DNA of 64,000 nucleotides from Aeromicrobium endophyticum (GCF_003586285.1 NZ_QUBR01000003.1:1-64000); one strand, 5' to 3'; positions 53,691-62,849 are shown, numbered from the stretch's first letter. The notes: a model not told the origin generated them from the sequence alone. A program made the numbers and translations.

Positions 53691-53822
53691 CCGTCGTATC
53701 CCGTGACCTTCCATCCACGTCCGCCATTGGCAAAACCAGCCCGCGGCAGCCTGTAGGTGTTGCAATCACTGGCCAAACAAAGAAGCCGCGTGGCCAACTT
53801 CAAATCCTGTCCCCGGTGCCAC
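53660..53822 (+). repeat. att arm repeat, copy 2
   Basis: Direct repeat of 52467-52630, with the same order of conserved blocks ending in att site 3. With copy 1 it brackets the integrase remnant. Confidence 0.75.
53799..53821 (+). other. Attachment site 3
   Basis: TTCAAATCC...CCCCGGTGCCA matches the tRNA-Met 3' end with two changes near its end. It is the outermost copy seen in the window. Confidence 0.72.
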
Positions 53823-53852
53823 ACGAGGTTGCGACTGCAGCTTCATCTCAAG

Positions 53853-53877
53853 GCCTTCCGGACATGATCTGGAAGGC
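53853..53877 (+). terminator. Hairpin after att site 3
   Basis: GCCTTCC and GGAAGGC pair, extended by three inner pairs (one G-T), around a five-base loop. All three att copies are followed by such a hairpin. From here to 54100 no gene or motif was recognised. Confidence 0.55.
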
Positions 53878-54100
53878 GTTCAGTGTTTGCCGATCGATTG
53901 GTCGCCCGGGGGAAGCGCAGCCATGAGCCGCGAGCGCGAGTAGCGGGTCAGCCGGCCGGGGTGTCCTGGCCTCCACGAGCGGGGACATGCTGCGGCGCGT
54001 GGAGAAGCGGGTGGCCATCCGTGGCGGCCGAGCCGACGAGAACGGCGTGACGAGCGCCAGGGTGAACTTCGGGCAGGCGGCGCATATCTGACGATAATTA

Positions 54101-54130
54101 TTGACGCACGAACATTTGAACTCGTAAGAT
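54101..54130 (+). promoter_or_regulatory. Sigma-70-type promoter for the second CocE operon, with operator-like half site
   Basis: TTGACG (54101) and TAAGAT (54125) are separated by 18 bases. Inside the spacer lies ATTTGAACT (54114-54122), which resembles the arms of the inverted repeat at 62850-62881. A repressor bound there would block this promoter. The first gene starts 81 bases after the -10 box. Confidence 0.6.
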
Positions 54131-54211
54131 TGTCGGCACGACTCAGATGCCCGGCACCGGGTGCTCCACCCAGCGCCGACTCCGGCGCGACATTCAGTCA
54201 GGACGTGAGCG

Positions 54212-56026
54212 ATGGCGACGACGACCGTGGATCCGACACGACGTGATTCATACCCTCCCGACGATCAGATCGAGCGGTTCGCGTCGATCTACATCGAGGT
54301 GCGCGACGGCACGCGGTTGGCTGCTGACATCTACCTGCCTCCCGGCAGGCCACAGAGGCTGGCAAGTCTCCTCGTCTTCACTCCGTACTACCGCCGGATG
54401 GCAGGCCCGGACGACGGCTCGCGGCTGTCGCACCAAGTGGACAAGGATGTGAAGTTCTTCTGCGGGCACGGGTACGCGTTGGTCATCGTCGACGTACGAG
54501 GCACGGGAGCATCTTTCGGCACGCGGCCGGCGTTCCGATCGCCGCAGGAGCGCGACGACTATTACGACGTCACCGACTGGGTCGTCGCGCAGGATTGGTC
54601 GGACGGAACGGTCGGCGCCTTCGGGGCCTCATACTCCGGCGCCGCCGCGGACTTCCTTGCTTCCACCCAGCATCCGGCTGTGAAGGCTGTCGTGCCGGGC
54701 TTCGCGATCTGGGACACGTACACGGACATGTTCTATCCCGGGGGTCTTCTCTCTCGGACTCTGACAGATCAATACGGACCGATGGTCCGGGCTCTCGACA
54801 CGGACGACCGCGAGGCCCTGTCCGCCTTCCCCTTGTATGAAGGAGTGCCGATGACTGGGCCGGCATCGGTCGATGCCGACATCGACGGCGCGCTGTTGCG
54901 CGAGGCGGTCCTGGGTCATCAAGCCAACTTCGACATGGCCCACTACATCCGTCAGATCTCGTGCCGTGACGATGCACCCCCCTTCCAAGAAGAGCTGACT
55001 GCTGAGGCCATCAGCCCGAGCGCGTACGCGACGGGAACGAGCGCTGCCGTTCTCGCGGTGTCCGGGTGGTTCGACGGGGCCGGGTACTGCGACGGGGCGG
55101 TGCGCCGCGCTGCCGCACGCGCGGGCGACGCGACGCATCTGCTCATCGGGCCGTGGGATCACTGCGCCTACAACGCGAACGTCAGCCCGTTCGAAGCGGA
55201 TGCGAGCTTCGACTTCTCGCTCGATCAGGAGTACCTGGACTTCTTCGACCACTACCTCAGGGGGCGGGCGAACGGCTTCGGGGAACGAGCCAGGGTCCGC
55301 TATTACACCCTCGGAGCGGGGGAGTGGAAGTCTTCTGAGAACTTTCCTCCGTCCACCAGTCACCGGCACGAGCTGTTCCTGACGCCGGAAGCGGAACTGT
55401 TGCCCACGCCGCCGCACGAGGGAGAGACGTCCTATGAAGTGGACCTGCGGGCGACATCTGGGAGCGACACCAGGCATCGGCTCGGTGTCCTTCCGCGCGT
55501 CGATGAGTACTACGCCGACTGGGACGGCCGCACCGACGTGATGCACCGGTTTTCGACGCCTCCGTTGCGGTCGGCGGTCACCATCACCGGCTACCCCGAA
55601 CTGACCTTGACGATGAGGACGTCAACCCGCGATGCCGCGTTGTTCGTCTACCTCGAGGACGTCGATCCGGACGGTAGGGCGCGCTATGTGACGGAGGGGA
55701 CGCTGCGTCTCGCCTTCGCAGGCTCTAGCTACGTCGACACTGATGGGAACGTTCGTCGTGACTTCCGGAGGGCCGATCTGTGTCCCGTCCCCGACGAGGG
55801 CGTGAACTTCAGCCTGACGTTGTCGCCGACATCGTGGAAGGTCGGAGCGGGCCACCGGCTCCGTCTGGCCATCAGCGGGTGCGACGTCGACAACTTCGCG
55901 CATGTGCCGGTCGGGCAGGTCCCACGCTTCTCCTTCCTCCATGGACAGCGCACGCCGTCGATGCTGCGGCTGCCGAGCTGCGACGCCGAGGGTGTCCTCC
56001 CAATTGCGGCTCGAGGAATGGAGTGA
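54212..56026 (+). CDS. CocE/NonD-family hydrolase (second copy)
   Basis: A 604-residue hydrolase of the same family as 38883-40649 but clearly divergent. The nucleophile is Ser140 in GAFGASYSGAA, VIVDVRGTGAS precedes it, the Asp is probably in the VLAVSGWFDGAGY region and the His in IGPWDHCAYN. The C-terminal domain begins near residue 360. No signal peptide is seen. Codon use is less GC-biased than the backbone. The MFS gene follows five bases later. Confidence 0.88.
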   Translation: MATTTVDPTRRDSYPPDDQIERFASIYIEVRDGTRLAADIYLPPGRPQRLASLLVFTPYYRRMAGPDDGSRLSHQVDKDVKFFCGHGYALVIVDVRGTGASFGTRPAFRSPQERDDYYDVTDWVVAQDWSDGTVGAFGASYSGAAADFLASTQHPAVKAVVPGFAIWDTYTDMFYPGGLLSRTLTDQYGPMVRALDTDDREALSAFPLYEGVPMTGPASVDADIDGALLREAVLGHQANFDMAHYIRQISCRDDAPPFQEELTAEAISPSAYATGTSAAVLAVSGWFDGAGYCDGAVRRAAARAGDATHLLIGPWDHCAYNANVSPFEADASFDFSLDQEYLDFFDHYLRGRANGFGERARVRYYTLGAGEWKSSENFPPSTSHRHELFLTPEAELLPTPPHEGETSYEVDLRATSGSDTRHRLGVLPRVDEYYADWDGRTDVMHRFSTPPLRSAVTITGYPELTLTMRTSTRDAALFVYLEDVDPDGRARYVTEGTLRLAFAGSSYVDTDGNVRRDFRRADLCPVPDEGVNFSLTLSPTSWKVGAGHRLRLAISGCDVDNFAHVPVGQVPRFSFLHGQRTPSMLRLPSCDAEGVLPIAARGME

Positions 56027-56031
56027 CGGAC

Positions 56032-57363
56032 ATGGCTGAGAGCGATCGCACGCTGCTGCACGACATCCCTGACAGCCTGTACCGGAAGGTGGCCTGGCGC
56101 ATCCTTCCCGTCGTGGGGATGGGGTACTTCATCGCCATCATCGACCGCACCAATATCGGCTTGGCCAAGCTGGAGATGTCTGCAGACATCGGCTTGTCGG
56201 CCGGTGCCTACGGTCTGGGTGCTGGCATCTTCTTCATCTTCTACTGCTTGTTCGAACCATTCAGCAACCTGATCATGGAGAAGGTGGGAGCGCGCGTCTG
56301 GATCACTCGCATCCTCGCAACGTGGGGAGTCGTCACGGTTGCAACCGGTTTCGTCCAGAACACCGGCCAGTTCTACGTGGCTCGTATCTTGCTCGGTATC
56401 GCCGAGGCGGGTTTCTACCCCGGGATGGTCTTCTATCTTGCGCTCTGGTTCCCTCGCCTCCGGCTGACCCGGGCGCTGTCCTTGATGGTGATCGCCAGTC
56501 CTCTGGCCTCCATGTCGGCTGGCCCTGTCTCGGGTTGGATGATCGAGACGTTCCACCAGGCAGGGTCACTCCAGGGGTGGCAGTGGATGTTCATCATCCA
56601 AGGCATCCCTGCCGTCCTCCTCGCGGCGGTCTTCTTCCTCACCATGTCGAACGCACCACAGGATGCGCCTTGGCTTGTGTCAAGCGAGAAGGAGGCCCTG
56701 CGCAAGGCCGTGACTGTTTCACGAGAAGACCGAGCTGGACAGAGCTTGGGCCTGCGCCTCAAGGACGCCATCTGTAAGCCGCACGTCTGGCTCCTCGGTG
56801 TGCTTCTTGGGACGAACTACCTCGGTGTCTACGCGGTGATCTTCTGGCTCCCGACGATCATCGCTGACGAGGGCATCAAAGACGTCGGGACCGTCGGTTG
56901 GCTGTCGGCGATTCCTTGGGGTTGCGCAGTAGTGGCCACCGTCATCGCAGGACGAGTGGGTGACAGGAGCCAAAATCACTCGAGGTTGGCATTCGCATCG
57001 ATGACGTTGGCGTCTCTGGGCCTCGCAGCGTCGGTGCTCCTGGACGGGGGGTTGGTGATGACGCTGGTGAGCCTGTCCTGCGCTGCGGCCTTCCTCCTTG
57101 CGAGTGCGCCGATGATCTGGACGATTGCCAACGTCAGACTCGCTGACGCAGCCGGTGCGGCCGCCGGCATCGCCTTGATCAACTCCATCGCGTCGATCGG
57201 GTCGTTCCTGGGCCCGTACTTGCTGGGTCTCGGACGCGACCTGGCCGGTTCCGACACCGTCCCCATGGTCGCCATCGCTGTCGTCGGATTGGCCGGCGGG
57301 TTTCTCGCACTGCGCGTCGGGCATGACAACAAAGCCCTCGACTCACGAGCCGTGACCTCGTGA
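56032..57363 (+). CDS. MFS transporter, anion:cation symporter (ACS) type
   Basis: A 443-residue protein with 12 predicted helices. The first helix carries YFIAIIDRTNIGLAKL, helices 4-5 GIAEAGFYPGMVFYLALWFP and the second half DVGTVGWLSAIPWGCAVV, as in ACS carriers for phthalate, tartrate or hexuronates. It should import the substrate of this operon or its product. ATG at 56032 has GGA upstream. Its stop overlaps a small ORF. Confidence 0.9.
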   Translation: MAESDRTLLHDIPDSLYRKVAWRILPVVGMGYFIAIIDRTNIGLAKLEMSADIGLSAGAYGLGAGIFFIFYCLFEPFSNLIMEKVGARVWITRILATWGVVTVATGFVQNTGQFYVARILLGIAEAGFYPGMVFYLALWFPRLRLTRALSLMVIASPLASMSAGPVSGWMIETFHQAGSLQGWQWMFIIQGIPAVLLAAVFFLTMSNAPQDAPWLVSSEKEALRKAVTVSREDRAGQSLGLRLKDAICKPHVWLLGVLLGTNYLGVYAVIFWLPTIIADEGIKDVGTVGWLSAIPWGCAVVATVIAGRVGDRSQNHSRLAFASMTLASLGLAASVLLDGGLVMTLVSLSCAAAFLLASAPMIWTIANVRLADAAGAAAGIALINSIASIGSFLGPYLLGLGRDLAGSDTVPMVAIAVVGLAGGFLALRVGHDNKALDSRAVTS

Positions 57364-57551
57364 GAGACCCAGCCCGTCTGGCCACCTTGCGCGGCATCGG
57401 CACATCCCGGCAGCTTCTTGGAGCCAGTCGTGTCGAACTCTTGGTGTCCCTGCTCGAGGAAGCGATGGGTCTCGAGGCCCATCGATTCGGTGCACTGAAT
57501 GCGCTCAGTAACGAGGTTCCTGGCAAGGACGACACTCAGGTAGCGGCATGA
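57360..57551 (+). CDS. Small hypothetical ORF between MFS and dehydrogenase, 63 aa
   Basis: The GTG at 57360 overlaps the MFS stop (GTGA) and the end overlaps the ATG of the dehydrogenase (ATGA). Double coupling suggests it is translated. The protein is soluble and probably helical (SRVELLVSLLEEAMGLEAHR), with no recognised motif. The similar setting of the 72-aa ORF at 46505 is notable. Confidence 0.5.
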   Translation: MRDPARLATLRGIGTSRQLLGASRVELLVSLLEEAMGLEAHRFGALNALSNEVPGKDDTQVAA

Positions 57552-58816
57552 ACGGCCCGCTCGAACCCCGTCAGAACAATCCGCTGGTCAACGCTCGCGC
57601 CCAGCTCGAGGCGACAGTCGATCTCCTGGGTTACGACCGATCCACCTATGAGCACCTCGCAACTCCACGGCGAGAGCTGACGGTCGCGGTGCCGCTGCGC
57701 CGGGATGACGGGTCGGTCGAGCTCCTGACGGGTCACCGCGTACAGCACAACTTCTCCCGCGGTCCGACGAAGGGCGGTCTTCGCTTCAGCAGCGACGTCA
57801 CGCTCGACGAGGTGCGTGCTCTGGCGATGTGGATGACATGGAAGTGCGCCTTGGTCGACCTGCCCTACGGAGGGGCGAAAGGCGGGGTCCGCATCGATCC
57901 GCGCGGCTATTCGACAGGGGAGATCGAGAGAGTGGCTCGACGGTACACCAGCGAGATCATGCCGATCCTCGGTCCTGCGACGGACATCCCGGCGCCGGAC
58001 ATCGGCACCGATGACCGCGTCATGGCCTGGATGATGGACACCTACTCGGTCAACAACGGACACACGGAACTCGGTGTCGTCACGGGTAAACCTGTGGCTC
58101 TCGGTGGATCACTGGGGCGCGCCAGCGCTACGTCCCGAGGGGTGGCGCACCTGGCCCTGCGAGCCATGGAGCTTCGCGAGCTGGACCCGGGATCGTCGAC
58201 CGCTGCCGTTCAAGGCTTCGGCAAGGTAGGCCGCGAGGCTGCCCGGTTCCTGTGGGACGAAGGCGTCACGGTGGTCGCGATCAGCGATCAGTTCGGCGCG
58301 ATCTACAGCAGAGCGGGCCTGGACATACCGGCCGTCGAGGAGCACGTCGCCGTGCACGGCACGGTGGTCGACTTTGCCGATGCCGACCGCATGTCGGCAC
58401 GCGACGAGTTGTTGGAGCTCGCCGTGGACGTCCTCGTCCCTGCGGCAGTGGAGGGCGTCATCCACGAAGGAAATGCCGAGCGCATCCGTGCCTCGATCAT
58501 CGTGGAAGGAGCGAACGGTCCCACGACGATCGCAGCTGACGCTGTCCTGCAGGCAGAGGGACGACTGGTCGTCCCGGACATCCTGGCCAACGCCGGTGGC
58601 GTCGTCGTCTCGTACTTCGAATGGGTGCAGGCGAATCAGGCGTACTGGTGGCGGGAGACCGAGGTGCGGGAGCGCATGACCGAGCGGCTGGACACTGCGT
58701 GGTCCCGCGTGTCGGCTCTGTCGCAGGATCGTGCCGTGTCGCTGCGCGCAGCCGCAAACATGCTGGCCGTCAGGACGGTCGTCGAGGCTCACCAGGCGCG
58801 CGGCCTGTACCCCTAA
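57548..58816 (+). CDS. Glu/Leu/Phe/Val-family dehydrogenase
   Basis: A 422-residue NAD(P)-dependent amino-acid dehydrogenase. Substrate-side residues are in GPTKGGLRFS and KCALVDLPYGGAKGG, the catalytic Asp in IPAPDIGTD, and the nucleotide fold in AAVQGFGKVGREAARFL. The length and hexamer-type layout fit glutamate dehydrogenase. Amination or deamination linked to the amino-acid importer nearby is possible. The start overlaps the small ORF. Confidence 0.92.
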   Translation: MNGPLEPRQNNPLVNARAQLEATVDLLGYDRSTYEHLATPRRELTVAVPLRRDDGSVELLTGHRVQHNFSRGPTKGGLRFSSDVTLDEVRALAMWMTWKCALVDLPYGGAKGGVRIDPRGYSTGEIERVARRYTSEIMPILGPATDIPAPDIGTDDRVMAWMMDTYSVNNGHTELGVVTGKPVALGGSLGRASATSRGVAHLALRAMELRELDPGSSTAAVQGFGKVGREAARFLWDEGVTVVAISDQFGAIYSRAGLDIPAVEEHVAVHGTVVDFADADRMSARDELLELAVDVLVPAAVEGVIHEGNAERIRASIIVEGANGPTTIAADAVLQAEGRLVVPDILANAGGVVVSYFEWVQANQAYWWRETEVRERMTERLDTAWSRVSALSQDRAVSLRAAANMLAVRTVVEAHQARGLYP

Positions 58817-59009
58817 GTCCACCAGGAGTGCTGGTCGTGGCGTGGAGGTGCAGTGGACGGTTCAGCCGGCCTCCGCCAGGAGCGCCGACGGTTGCGGATG
58901 CTCGGTCGACAGCATCTGGGAAGCCGCCGATCTACAGGGGACACGTCGGCGCGCTTCAGCACTGCCACGACGCGGTCGTTCGAACAGAGCCCTCTCGGGG
59001 TCGAACGAA

Positions 59010-59044
59010 GGGAGCCGTCGCACATCGGGTGTGCGACGGCTCCC
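59010..59044. terminator. Perfect 15-bp hairpin between convergent operons
   Basis: GGGAGCCGTCGCACA and TGTGCGACGGCTCCC pair perfectly around TCGGG. It lies between the dehydrogenase stop and the stop of the convergent subunit-3 gene and can serve both strands. Confidence 0.8.
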
Positions 59045-59055
59045 CGGTGCTCTCA

Positions 59056-59517
59056 TCAGCCTGACGGAGTCGGCCGATAGATCTTCCCGCGGTCGAGGAC
59101 GGGTTGGAGGAGGTCCGGGCTGAGCCACCGTTCGGCTTCGCCTACGCCGATGGGACTTGGGCGCCGGCCGGTGTATCCCAGGGCCGCCCATACTTCTGGG
59201 GCCGTCAGGTAGCGGCCCAACACCAAGGTCCTCAGTGCTTCGTAGGCTTCGAGGTCGTCCTGCTGGAGTACCTGCAGGTAGCTCCCCATGTCGTGTTCTG
59301 CCGCGCTGTCCAAGCATGACTGGATGGTTCGTCGCCACGGGCGAAGTTCCTGCAGGACGAGCTCGAGGATCGATCCGTCTGAGTCGACGGCGTCGACGGG
59401 CGGAAAAGTGGAGCCGTCGGGCAGGAACCATGCGGCGACGTCGAGCATGGTCGCGTGCTGGTTGCTCGTGAGCGTGAAGGGCTCGGAGACCCCTCGGTAG
59501 TTTGGCGGCATGTTCAC
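59056..59517 (-). CDS. Gluconate 2-dehydrogenase subunit 3-like protein
   Basis: A 153-residue protein resembling subunit 3 of membrane sugar dehydrogenases: FTLTSNQHATMLDVAAWFLPDG at the start and YEALRTLVLGRYLTAPEVWAALGY near the end. Such subunits pair with GMC-type FAD subunits. Unlike many family members it has no Tat signal, so the complex may be cytosolic or rely on the partner. GTG at 59517 has AGGAGG seven bases upstream and overlaps the GMC stop. Confidence 0.82.
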   Translation of the reverse strand: MNMPPNYRGVSEPFTLTSNQHATMLDVAAWFLPDGSTFPPVDAVDSDGSILELVLQELRPWRRTIQSCLDSAAEHDMGSYLQVLQQDDLEAYEALRTLVLGRYLTAPEVWAALGYTGRRPSPIGVGEAERWLSPDLLQPVLDRGKIYRPTPSG

Positions 59518-61172
59518 GAGGCCACCTCCTGGTCGGCGGCCCGGCGGACCAGCTCGGTGACGCCCCGGAGAGCCAATGCGGCGATCGTGTTGGTCGGGTT
59601 GACCCCTCCGCTCGTGACGTAGAGGCTTCCGTCAGCGATCCAGAGGTTCGACACGTCGTGAGCGCGGCCGAACGGGTCGGTCACGGAGGTCTCGGGATCC
59701 GTGCCCATCCGCGCAGTTCCGAGGAGGTGCCCCGGCTGGTCTGGCATGACGTCATGGAGGATAACGTCACGTGCGCCCGATGCATGAAGCGCTTCCTCGG
59801 CCTTGCGGAGGTTCCATGCGACCATGTCGATGTTGTTCTGGTCGCGCCTGTACGTCACTTTCGCCGCCGGGACACCGTGACGATCGGTGGCTACGGGATC
59901 GAGCGTGACTCTGTTGTCCTCGTGTGGGAGGTCCTCGGTGAGAATGACGAGCAGCACGGAATGTCCCATCACTCGCTTGATGTGATCCAGGAGTTCTTCA
60001 CCACGAGTGTCGCGATCGGCCGGTGCCAGCAAGTCGCTGGTGACGAGAGGCCCGCTGGTCGGCATGGAGAGCCATTTGGCTCCACGCACGAAGCCGCGAG
60101 AGACATCGGTCTCGTAGAACTCGTACGAATGGATGTTCTGTCCCGCGGGGCCGCGCCACGACGTCATGTCTTCGTCGAAGACTCCTACAGCCATCGCGGT
60201 CGGGTGCAGCATGAGGTTGCGGCCGACGAGGTCGCTGGAGTTTGCAAGGCCATTGGGGTGTGCTGCGGACGTGGAGTTCAGCAGGAGTCGAGGCGTACCG
60301 ATCCCGTTGGCCGCCATGACGACGAGATCCGTGCGTAGCCGTCGTTGCACGCCGTTGCGGTCCGAGAACACGACCCCGGTGGCGAGGCCCTTCGCGTTCG
60401 TCGTCACCTCGCTCACCCATGCGCCCGTCACGAGTGTCGTGCCTGCCTTGAGCGCGGCTGGCCAATGGGTGATGTCGACGCTCGCCTTGGAGCCGTTCGG
60501 GCAGCCGGCTTCGCACGTCCCATATCGGACGCACGGCACCAGGTCGCCGATGGTCGACTGCGTGATCGCGTTGGGCGCAGGCCACCAGCTGTAGCCCAGT
60601 GCATTGAAGCCTTCGGCGAGCTTGCGACCGTAAGCATTGATGGGCAGTGCCGGGTTCGGGGCGGCGGGACCATCTGGGTACGCAGGGTCACCGGGCATGG
60701 CGGAAACAGCGAACTCCGCTTCGGTCCGGACGTAGTAGGGCGCAAGATCCTCGTACGTCAGCGGCCAGTCGTCTGCGACTCCGTCCAGCGTCCTGACTCG
60801 AAAGTCGCTGGGCAGCATCCGCGGAAAATGACCGCCGTAATGAATGGTGCCTCCGCCAACGGCGTTGTACATCACGGGAATGACGTCCGCTTCGCTGGTG
60901 TCCACCGGGTAGTCCGAGGGCAGCTTGCGGATGTTCCCGTTCTTGTGCCAGGTGCCGTACATGGAGACCTCGTACTCTTGGCGGTTGCCGGTGTACTCGG
61001 CCGTGCCGACCCAGTCGCCCTGCTCCAGGCAGACGACGTGGAATCCCCACGACGCCAGATACTTCGCGTAGACCGCTCCGGAAGGTCCTGCTCCGATGAT
61101 GACGACGTCGGCGACATCATCGGGTGAGGCGTCGAATGCGGTCGCATCGTAGGTGCCGCGGCGAATGGTCAC
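59514..61172 (-). CDS. GMC-family FAD-dependent oxidoreductase
   Basis: A 552-residue GMC oxidoreductase. The FAD fold is VVIIGAGPSGAVYAKYLAS (23-41), the Cys-rich block CVRYGTCEAGCPNGSKAS is typical of the gluconate-dehydrogenase-like group, and the catalytic part is HLLGTARMGTDP with VNPTNTIAALALRG at the end. It should oxidise a sugar, polyol or alcohol. No signal peptide. GTG at 61172 overlaps the aldehyde dehydrogenase stop. Confidence 0.92.
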   Translation of the reverse strand: MTIRRGTYDATAFDASPDDVADVVIIGAGPSGAVYAKYLASWGFHVVCLEQGDWVGTAEYTGNRQEYEVSMYGTWHKNGNIRKLPSDYPVDTSEADVIPVMYNAVGGGTIHYGGHFPRMLPSDFRVRTLDGVADDWPLTYEDLAPYYVRTEAEFAVSAMPGDPAYPDGPAAPNPALPINAYGRKLAEGFNALGYSWWPAPNAITQSTIGDLVPCVRYGTCEAGCPNGSKASVDITHWPAALKAGTTLVTGAWVSEVTTNAKGLATGVVFSDRNGVQRRLRTDLVVMAANGIGTPRLLLNSTSAAHPNGLANSSDLVGRNLMLHPTAMAVGVFDEDMTSWRGPAGQNIHSYEFYETDVSRGFVRGAKWLSMPTSGPLVTSDLLAPADRDTRGEELLDHIKRVMGHSVLLVILTEDLPHEDNRVTLDPVATDRHGVPAAKVTYRRDQNNIDMVAWNLRKAEEALHASGARDVILHDVMPDQPGHLLGTARMGTDPETSVTDPFGRAHDVSNLWIADGSLYVTSGGVNPTNTIAALALRGVTELVRRAADQEVAS

Positions 61173-62671
61173 TGCTCTCCTTGGTGGTCTTCGTGCCTGC
61201 TCTCGGCCAGCACGACGTGCTTGAAACGGGTGTAGTCGTCCAGGCCCAACGTGGACATGTCCCGGCCGTAGCCGGACATGCCGAAGCCGTTCCACGGCAT
61301 CTCCGAGGCCAGGGTCAGGTGACTGTTGACCCAGACGGTCCCGAAGTCCAGAGCGCTGGTCATTCGCAGAGAGCGTCCTAGGTCGTGGGTCCAGACCGAC
61401 GCGGACAGACCGTAGCTGCCGAGGTTGGCGAGCGCGAGAGCTTCGTGATCGTCGCTGAATGTCTCGACCGTGACGACGGGTCCGAAGATCTCCTGACCAA
61501 GGATGTCGGCGTCTGGACGTGCATGAGTGATGATGGTCGGTTCGAAGAAGTAGCCAGCGCGGTCCACGCGGCGACCTCCGGTGGCGATCGTCGCGCCGTC
61601 CTCTCGTGCTTGCCGGACCATCCCCTCGACGCGCGCGAGGTGCTGCACGCTGATGAGCGGGCCGAGCTCGGCCGCTTCCGCGGCGGGATCGCCGAGGGTG
61701 ACCTGCTGCCACTGTCCGACCAGCAGCGCAACCAGGTCGTCGTGGACTGCCTGGTGGCAGAGCACGCGCGTTGCTGCTCCGCACTCCTGTCCGGAGTTCC
61801 AGAGGCCCGCCGAGCGAAGGGTTCGGGCGACCTCGTCAAGATCAGCGTCTTCGAAGACGAGGACGGGTGCCTTCCCGCCCAGTTCAAGGTGCACCCTCTT
61901 GAGGTTCGAGCTCGCGGATCGGGCCACGGCTTGGCCGCTCGCCACGCTTCCGGTGAGAGAGACCAGGGCGATACCCGGGTGCGTGGCAATCGCCTCTCCC
62001 ACCTCTGTACCCGTGCCAAGGACCACGTTCAGCACGCCAGCGGGGAGTATGTCTGCCGCGAGTTCGGCGAGCATCAAGGTGGTCAGCGGCGTGAGCTCGG
62101 ACGGTTTGAGGACGACGGTGTTACCGGCTGCCAGCGCCGGCGCGATCTTCCACACCGCCATCATCAGCGGGTAGTTCCATGGAGCGATGGCTCCGACGAC
62201 GCCGAGGGGCTCTCGGCGCACGATGGACAAGTGGCCTCGGACGTACTCGCCCGGGGCGGGTGTCTGGGCGGTTCTGCACGCCCCGGCGAAGAAGCGCAAC
62301 GCGTCGGACGCGCCGAGGATCTCCTCGGCAGCCACAGCGATCGGCTTGCCACCGTTCAGGGACTCGAGCTGGACGAGCGTGTCGGCATGGGCGTCGATCG
62401 CGTCCGCCAGACGAAGCAGGTGGCCTGCTCGTTCGGCCGCGGTCGTCCTCGCCCATTGGTGTTGCGCCCTTGTCGCGGCGTCGACTGCGCGATGGACGTC
62501 TTCCGCACCACCAAGGGCGCAGGCGCCGAGGGATGTGCCATCGGCCGGGTTGACCAGCTGCGCGGAGGGCCCCGTGGTGGGTGTGAATCGATTGTCGATG
62601 AAATGGGTGCGCGGTAGTCGCACGGCTCTCGCTCTCGCCGCGCGAAGCTCGGTGCTGTCGTGGTCAGTCAT
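61169..62671 (-). CDS. Aldehyde dehydrogenase, aminobutyraldehyde/betaine-aldehyde type
   Basis: A 500-residue NAD(P)-dependent aldehyde dehydrogenase with cofactor loop GSVASGQAVA, catalytic Glu263 in LELGGKAP and Cys297 in NSGQECGAATR. APWNYPLMMAVWKIAPAL is typical of the amino-aldehyde branch. It should oxidise the aldehyde made by the GMC enzyme. ATG at 62671 with AGGAG seven bases upstream; a longer frame to 62800 lacks such a site. Confidence 0.92.
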   Translation of the reverse strand: MTDHDSTELRAARARAVRLPRTHFIDNRFTPTTGPSAQLVNPADGTSLGACALGGAEDVHRAVDAATRAQHQWARTTAAERAGHLLRLADAIDAHADTLVQLESLNGGKPIAVAAEEILGASDALRFFAGACRTAQTPAPGEYVRGHLSIVRREPLGVVGAIAPWNYPLMMAVWKIAPALAAGNTVVLKPSELTPLTTLMLAELAADILPAGVLNVVLGTGTEVGEAIATHPGIALVSLTGSVASGQAVARSASSNLKRVHLELGGKAPVLVFEDADLDEVARTLRSAGLWNSGQECGAATRVLCHQAVHDDLVALLVGQWQQVTLGDPAAEAAELGPLISVQHLARVEGMVRQAREDGATIATGGRRVDRAGYFFEPTIITHARPDADILGQEIFGPVVTVETFSDDHEALALANLGSYGLSASVWTHDLGRSLRMTSALDFGTVWVNSHLTLASEMPWNGFGMSGYGRDMSTLGLDDYTRFKHVVLAESRHEDHQGEQ

Positions 62672-62849
62672 GGAGGTGCTCCTGGTGTTGGGTGCCGCGA
62701 GCTCGGCGTGAGGAATGTCTGGGCTGGGTCGCGTCGGCGCGACACCGAGACGAGGGATCGCAGCGGTGGTGAGCGCGTAGCGGCGCAACCGTCGAGTCAT
62801 GAGTAAGGCAGGTGTTGCCTGGCTCGTGAAGGACGTTCAGGTCTGCCGG

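Larger units (their letters stand above)
34626..53821. mobile_element. Genomic island(s) at tRNA-Met with three att sites
   Basis: The segment from the tRNA-Met 3' end to the last 23-bp copy is about 19.2 kb. It holds the catabolic regulon (34.8-51.7 kb), a truncated gamma-glutamyltransferase and a decayed integrase. Two nested units are seen: att1 to att2 (18 kb, cargo) and att2 to att3 (1.2 kb, integrase remnant). No functional integrase or conjugation gene is left, so the element looks immobile. Whether the genes right of 53.8 kb arrived with it cannot be told. Confidence 0.7.
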
